DNA from: an uncultured Eubacteriales bacterium
Lineage (GTDB): Bacteria > Bacillota > Clostridia > Oscillospirales > Acutalibacteraceae
Direction of reading: 5' to 3'
Assembly: GCA_900321665.1 (NCBI GenBank)
Contig: ONWY01000006.1
Location: 1 to 16,116, forward strand
Length of the DNA: 16,116 bases
Shown here: one piece after another, positions 13,151 through 16,116 of the stretch
How the letters are laid out: each line of letters starts with the position of its first letter
How positions within the stretch are numbered: the stretch's first letter is position 1
The notes under the pieces: generated by a model
What the model was told of the DNA's origin: nothing
Database searches by the model: none
Seen by the model: the letters and a program-made list of their open reading frames with translations, nothing else
Program-made: the position numbers and the translations under genes

Positions 13151-13514
13151 TGCAAGGCGAGCAAAAAAAGCGGTGAATTTCGCTTCAAGTGCTTCTCTCT
13201 GCTTTTTTCTCCAAAACTTATTCTTCGCCAAGGCGGAGAATCATTGCTTCGAATGTGATGAAAACGCCGCTATTCAAGATGAAATTCGCCAATTTGCGCG
13301 CGAAGCTTTACTTTGTGTAAGGCGAGCAAGCAAAGCGGTGAATTTCGCTTCATGTACTTCTCTCTGCTTTTTTCTCCAAAACTTATTCTTCGCCGGGCGG
13401 AGAATCATTGCTTCGAATGTGATGAAAACGCCGCTATTCAAGATGAAATTCGCCGATTTGCGCGCGAAGCTTTACTTTGTGTAAGGCGAGCAAGCAAAGC
13501 GGTGAATTTCGCTT
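13151..13514. repeat. 164/165-bp tandem repeat, about 2.2 copies
   Basis: Units run 13151-13315 (165), 13316-13479 (164) and a partial 13480-13514. The first two differ at only a handful of bases (for example CAAAAAAAGC/CAAGCAAAGC and CCAAGGCGG/CCGGGCGG). Each full unit contains a hairpin ATTCT-T-CGCC...GGCG-G-AGAAT. Around the 27-bp core (13300-13326, 13464-13490) there is a larger inverted repeat, with outer arms GAAATTCGCC and GGTGAATTTC and inner GCTTT/AAAGC. The core also occurs at 2345-2371. Confidence 0.88.
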
Positions 13515-13544
13515 GAAGAGCAAGTTTTCATCCATGAGAAGTAA

Positions 13545-15041
13545 TTATTCTTCGCCTTTAACCCCGGCTGCATAAATCGCTTCCACCTCTTTAGAGGGCT
13601 TTTTATCAAGCAAGGTCACGATGACTGCGCAAAGCAAGCCTGCCGCAAAGCCGGGTGCCAATTCGTAAACACCGGTGGATTCCGTTAAGAACACCAGCCA
13701 CAGCACATCGACCACCGCGCCGCCGACAACGCCGGCAATCGCGCCCTTGTATGTAAAGCGCTTCCAGAACAAAGAGAGGATAATCACGGGGCCGAAGGCA
13801 GCGCCGAAGCCGCCCCAAGCGTTGCTGACCATATCCATAATGGAGGAAGCAAACTTGCTCTCGCCGGAAAGCCCGCTCTTCGCAATGAAGAATGCGACAA
13901 TTGCTACCACGGCAACAACACCTCTGCCGACCCAAAGCACTTCCTTATCGGAAGCATTTTTTCTGAAAACAGGCTTGTAAATATCGCTGGTGAAGGAGGA
14001 CGAAGCCACCAACAACTGCGAATCCGCCGTGCTCATTGCCGCCGCGATAATTGCCGACAGCAGAACACCGGCGATAAAGCCCGGGAATAAGGTTTTCACG
14101 GTTTCGATAAAGATTCTCTCTTGTGTGCCGCCTTCCACAAGCGCCGCGCCCATTTGGGTGCTGCGCGCAAGCAGCGCAATCACAACCGCTGCGCCGAGGG
14201 TCAAAATCACCCAAATAATGGCTACCGTTGCGCTCTTTTTTACCTCTTTCGCCTTGCGGATGCTCATAAATCTCACCAAGATGTGGGGCATGCCGAAATA
14301 ACCGAGCCCCCACGCAAGCCCGGAAAGAATATCCTGCCAAGAGGCGGTGAAGGGGTTGAGTGAAAAGCTCTCGCTGCCCGCAATCGCCTGCACGGCACCA
14401 ATCTCGATTTTCGGGCTGGCAACCATCATAATCGGCACAGCGAGCATAGCGATAAGCATCAAAATGCCCTGGAAAAAGTCTGTCCAGCAAACCGCCTTAA
14501 AGCCGCCCGAGAAGGTATAGATGATGATAATTGCCGCAAAAATTAACAGCGCCAGGCTCTCGTGCCCCTGCAGTGCGGGGATGAAGGAAACAAACACCGT
14601 TTCCCCTGCCACAAAGCCGGAAGCGACATAGATTGTGAAAAACACGAGGAAAACAATCGCGCAAATAATTTGCAGCGCCTTGCTTTGTGTTGCGAATCTG
14701 TTTCTTAAGTACTGCGGCAGTGTGATGGAATCGTTGGCGGCAACGGAGAAATTTCTCAATCGCTTTGCCACAAAAATCCAATTGAGTGCGGTTCCCAGCG
14801 CCAGGCCGATACCAATCCACACCTTGCCCATACCGAAGGCGAGGATGCTGCCCGGGAAGCCCATCAGCAGCCACCCGCTCATATCGGATGCCTGCGCACT
14901 CATTGCGGTAACCCAAGGACCCATGCTTCTACCGCCGATGAAGTATTCCTTTTCTCCTTTTTGCCCTCTCATGAATATAAAGCCGACAATAAGCATTGCG
15001 ACAAAATATACAATGAAAGCGGCAAGAATTGACCATTTCAT
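13545..15041 (-). CDS. putP: Sodium/proline symporter (PutP, SSS family)
   Basis: 498 residues, the usual PutP length, with about 13 hydrophobic segments from the first helix (ILAAFIVYFVAMLIVGFIFM) to the last (LAPGFAAGLLCAVIVTLL). Family marks: YFIGGRSMGPWVTAMSAQASDMSGWLLMGFPG (33-64; the ASDMSGW stretch lies in the substrate/Na+ site), AAKRLR-like VAKRLRNFS, LPQYLRNRF, FSGGFKAVCWTDFFQG, GYFGMPHILVRFMSIR, and AAAMSTADSQLLVASSSFTSDIYK with the Ser/Thr Na+-site residues. It takes up proline, or a related solute, with sodium at the cytoplasmic membrane, for nutrition or osmoprotection. Start ATG 15041 has GAGGGGGAAAG upstream and a short palindrome (15055-15070) right before it. No proline-dehydrogenase gene is nearby. 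It follows a decayed radical SAM gene; no strong promoter was seen in the 84-base gap. Confidence 0.95.
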   Translation of the reverse strand: MKWSILAAFIVYFVAMLIVGFIFMRGQKGEKEYFIGGRSMGPWVTAMSAQASDMSGWLLMGFPGSILAFGMGKVWIGIGLALGTALNWIFVAKRLRNFSVAANDSITLPQYLRNRFATQSKALQIICAIVFLVFFTIYVASGFVAGETVFVSFIPALQGHESLALLIFAAIIIIYTFSGGFKAVCWTDFFQGILMLIAMLAVPIMMVASPKIEIGAVQAIAGSESFSLNPFTASWQDILSGLAWGLGYFGMPHILVRFMSIRKAKEVKKSATVAIIWVILTLGAAVVIALLARSTQMGAALVEGGTQERIFIETVKTLFPGFIAGVLLSAIIAAAMSTADSQLLVASSSFTSDIYKPVFRKNASDKEVLWVGRGVVAVVAIVAFFIAKSGLSGESKFASSIMDMVSNAWGGFGAAFGPVIILSLFWKRFTYKGAIAGVVGGAVVDVLWLVFLTESTGVYELAPGFAAGLLCAVIVTLLDKKPSKEVEAIYAAGVKGEE

Positions 15042-15054
15042 AGTCTTTCCCCCT

Positions 15055-15070
15055 CGGTTGAAATCAACCG
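15055..15070 (-). promoter_or_regulatory. Palindrome immediately upstream of the putP ribosome-binding site
   Basis: CGGTTGA-AA-TCAACCG, 7-bp arms. On the minus-strand mRNA it would form a small hairpin ending a few bases before the GAGGGGG Shine-Dalgarno, or serve as a dimeric operator. Confidence 0.45.
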
Positions 15071-15125
15071 AATTCCTTTCATTTTCTTGTATCTAAACAA
15101 ATTGTTTTTTCGGTATAACGCCACA

Positions 15126-16000
15126 TCAGTGGTCTCTGTAATATTGCGTAAACGGTGCGTACCTGTCCTTCGCCATCCACAGGGTGTCTGCCGTCTGCTT
15201 CCACGCCTGCGCATAGTCCTCGCACTTGCCGCAAAGCGCCTCCACGCTTTCCTTGCCAATCATATCGGTGGAAACCGCGCCGACCTCGTTGACAATTGCC
15301 TGCAGCTTTTCGGGATTTTCGAGCATCGGGCACGGCATCAGGTGGTTATCATTAAACGGCTGCCCTTTGTAGTAAGCCATAAACAACGGGCTTTGCAAGG
15401 CTTCCAAAATGGTTTTATTCTTAATATTGGAATCGCTGTAGTGCACAAATACACAGGGCTCCATATCGCCTCGCCGACAAACTCGCCGTCGTTTTGGAAA
15501 TCCATCACAAAGAAGGGCTTTGCCCCTTCTCCGGTGGAGCGCACCTGCCGCAGCTTGTTATAAATCTTGACGCGCTGCTCGGGATTCGGCATCAGCGAAG
15601 GTACGGCACCCGTGCCGACAGGCATATAGTGAAAATACAAGCCGAAGCGCGCGCCGGCATCAATCATATCCTCAAAGAAGCTGTCTGCCGTAACCGCATC
15701 TAAATTTTGCGAGGTGTAGCAAACGGAAACGCCGAACAAGCACTTGTTTTCCTTGAGCAGGCGCATCGCTTCTCTGGATTTTTTGTAAATCCCCTTGCCG
15801 CGGCGCGCATCGTTGCTCTGCTCATCGCCCTCTACGCTGAGCGCGAGCAGGAAATTGCCGCAGTGCTTCATTTCCTTCACAAAGGCTTCATCCACCAGCG
15901 TGCCGTTGGTATACGCCAAAAAGACACACTCGGGGTTTTCCTTAGCAAGGGTTAAGATATCTTTTTTTCTGACAACGAATGGTGTATAATAAAAATACAA
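15126..16000 (-). pseudogene. Radical SAM/SPASM protein remnant, 5' truncated and frameshifted
   Basis: Two overlapping minus-strand frames carry successive parts of one protein. Part 1 (15465-16000) reads VRKKDILTLAKENPECVFLAYTNGTLVDEAF...GKGIYKKSREAMRLLKENKCLFGVSVCYTSQNLD...YFHYMPVG...MDFQNDGEFVG. Part 2 (15126-15464 and a few codons before it) continues GDMEPCVFVHYSDSNI...PCPMLENPEKL...EALCGKCEDYAQAWKQTADTLW, with the auxiliary-cluster cysteines of a SPASM-like domain. From memory, intact relatives have a GGCIAGGRRYLHINANGD-like stretch between the parts, so some 45-50 bases seem deleted with a change of frame. The 5' end is also lost: the frame meets TAA just above 16000, the GGEP motif is degraded to YTPFVV, and the CxxxCxxC cluster region is absent. 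No start codon or ribosome site fits. It cannot be functional as it stands. It would originally have been an anaerobic radical enzyme of unknown substrate. Confidence 0.82.
15962..15990 (+). promoter_or_regulatory. Possible promoter of the FGGY kinase gene
   Basis: TATAAT at 15985-15990 with a 17-base spacer to a poor -35 (TTTTTT, 15962-15967). It would start near 15997 and lies within the truncated 5' end of the radical SAM remnant on the other strand. Confidence 0.4.
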
Positions 16001-16048
16001 GTTTTACCTTTGGACGTGCAATTGAAATGTGAAAGGAAGGGGATACCA

Positions 16049-16116
16049 ATGGGAAAATATGTGATTGGGCTTGACAATGGAGGAACATCCACCAAGGCTG
16101 CCATTTTTGATCTGGA
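16049..16116 (+). CDS. FGGY-family carbohydrate kinase, N-terminal fragment
   Basis: ATG 16049 with GGAAGGGG upstream opens MGKYVIGLDNGGTSTKAAIFDL and then leaves the window. The GLDNGGTSTKAAIFD text is the phosphate-1 loop of the actin-like ATPase fold used by xylulokinase, glycerol kinase, gluconokinase and relatives, which phosphorylate sugars or polyols in the cytosol. The 'DNGGT' wording is common in L-xylulose/xylulose-type members, but 22 residues cannot settle the substrate. Confidence 0.8.
   Translation, partial: MGKYVIGLDNGGTSTKAAIFDL

Larger units (their letters stand above)
13065..13544. other. Non-coding, repeat-filled gap between putP and rpsO
   Basis: The stretch holds an A/T-rich segment, a GCGGTAACCGC palindrome (13101-13111), a heptamer repeat and the 164/165-bp tandem repeat. 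The plus-strand open frames through the tandem repeat simply read the same peptide text twice. I see no terminator with a T-run for putP and no gene. Confidence 0.65.

Noticed and set aside
13151..13514. CRISPR array
   Set aside because: The units are 164/165-bp direct duplications without the short repeat/unique spacer alternation, and no cas gene is present.
13173..13516. Cys-rich plus-strand frames across the tandem repeat as small proteins
   Set aside because: They merely translate the same non-coding repeat, shift frame where the unit is 164 bp instead of 165, and lack ribosome sites.
15096..15106. AACAATTTGTT upstream of putP as a third XRE operator
   Set aside because: It matches only the A/T core of O1 and lacks the conserved ATAGAAC/GTTCTAT arms, so chance similarity is likely.

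Overview
The window looks like chromosomal DNA of a Gram-positive, low-to-mid GC anaerobe, most likely a gut-type Clostridia (Oscillospirales/Ruminococcus-like). The basis is a TagGH-type wall-polymer exporter, a Firmicutes-style rpsO-pnp pair, consensus sigma-A promoters (TTGAC-N17-TATAAT types), strong Shine-Dalgarno sites, and secreted fibronectin-III/MBG proteins of a kind common in that group. Almost everything is on the minus strand. The exceptions are a small XRE regulator (6564-6779) and a sugar-kinase start at the right edge (16049 onward).

Region 1 (1-4994, minus): a wall/teichoic-acid-like polymer operon. One good promoter (4966-4994) precedes two GT2 glycosyltransferases, an ABC-2 permease (TagG type), the ABC ATPase (TagH type), an IspD/TarI cytidylyltransferase and the start of a CDP-glycerol glycerophosphotransferase-like gene that leaves the window. 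Four of the five gene junctions are tight: three are overlaps (GTGA or ATGA) and one is a 31-bp gap. The tagG/tagH junction instead carries a 422-bp spacer with a 39-bp tandem repeat and a copy of a dispersed repeat.

Region 2 (5035-10192): four exported proteins with C-terminal Fn3-like domains. Two are paralogs (442 and 441 aa), one is an MBG+Fn3 protein with a Cys/His motif, and one is a lipoprotein. Three have their own consensus promoters, and terminators separate most units. A divergent XRE repressor gene sits beside the first paralog. Two 19-bp palindromes lie between them, one placed exactly between the -35 and -10 of the paralog's promoter, so this looks like a compact repressor switch.

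Region 3 (10214-13064, minus): rpsO then pnp, with an rpsO promoter, an rpsO terminator and a long hairpin in the pnp leader. The lipoprotein gene lies just after the pnp terminator with no visible promoter of its own.

Region 4 (13065-13544): non-coding. It holds a heptamer repeat and about 2.2 copies of a 164/165-bp tandem repeat whose core also occurs 11 kb away between tagG and tagH.

Region 5 (13545-16116): a PutP-type sodium/proline symporter (minus), a decayed radical SAM/SPASM gene (minus; 5' truncated and with an internal frameshifting deletion), and the first 22 codons of an FGGY-family kinase (plus).

No CRISPR array, tRNA, rRNA or insertion sequence was seen. All identifications are by reading motifs and from memory of families; no database search was run.
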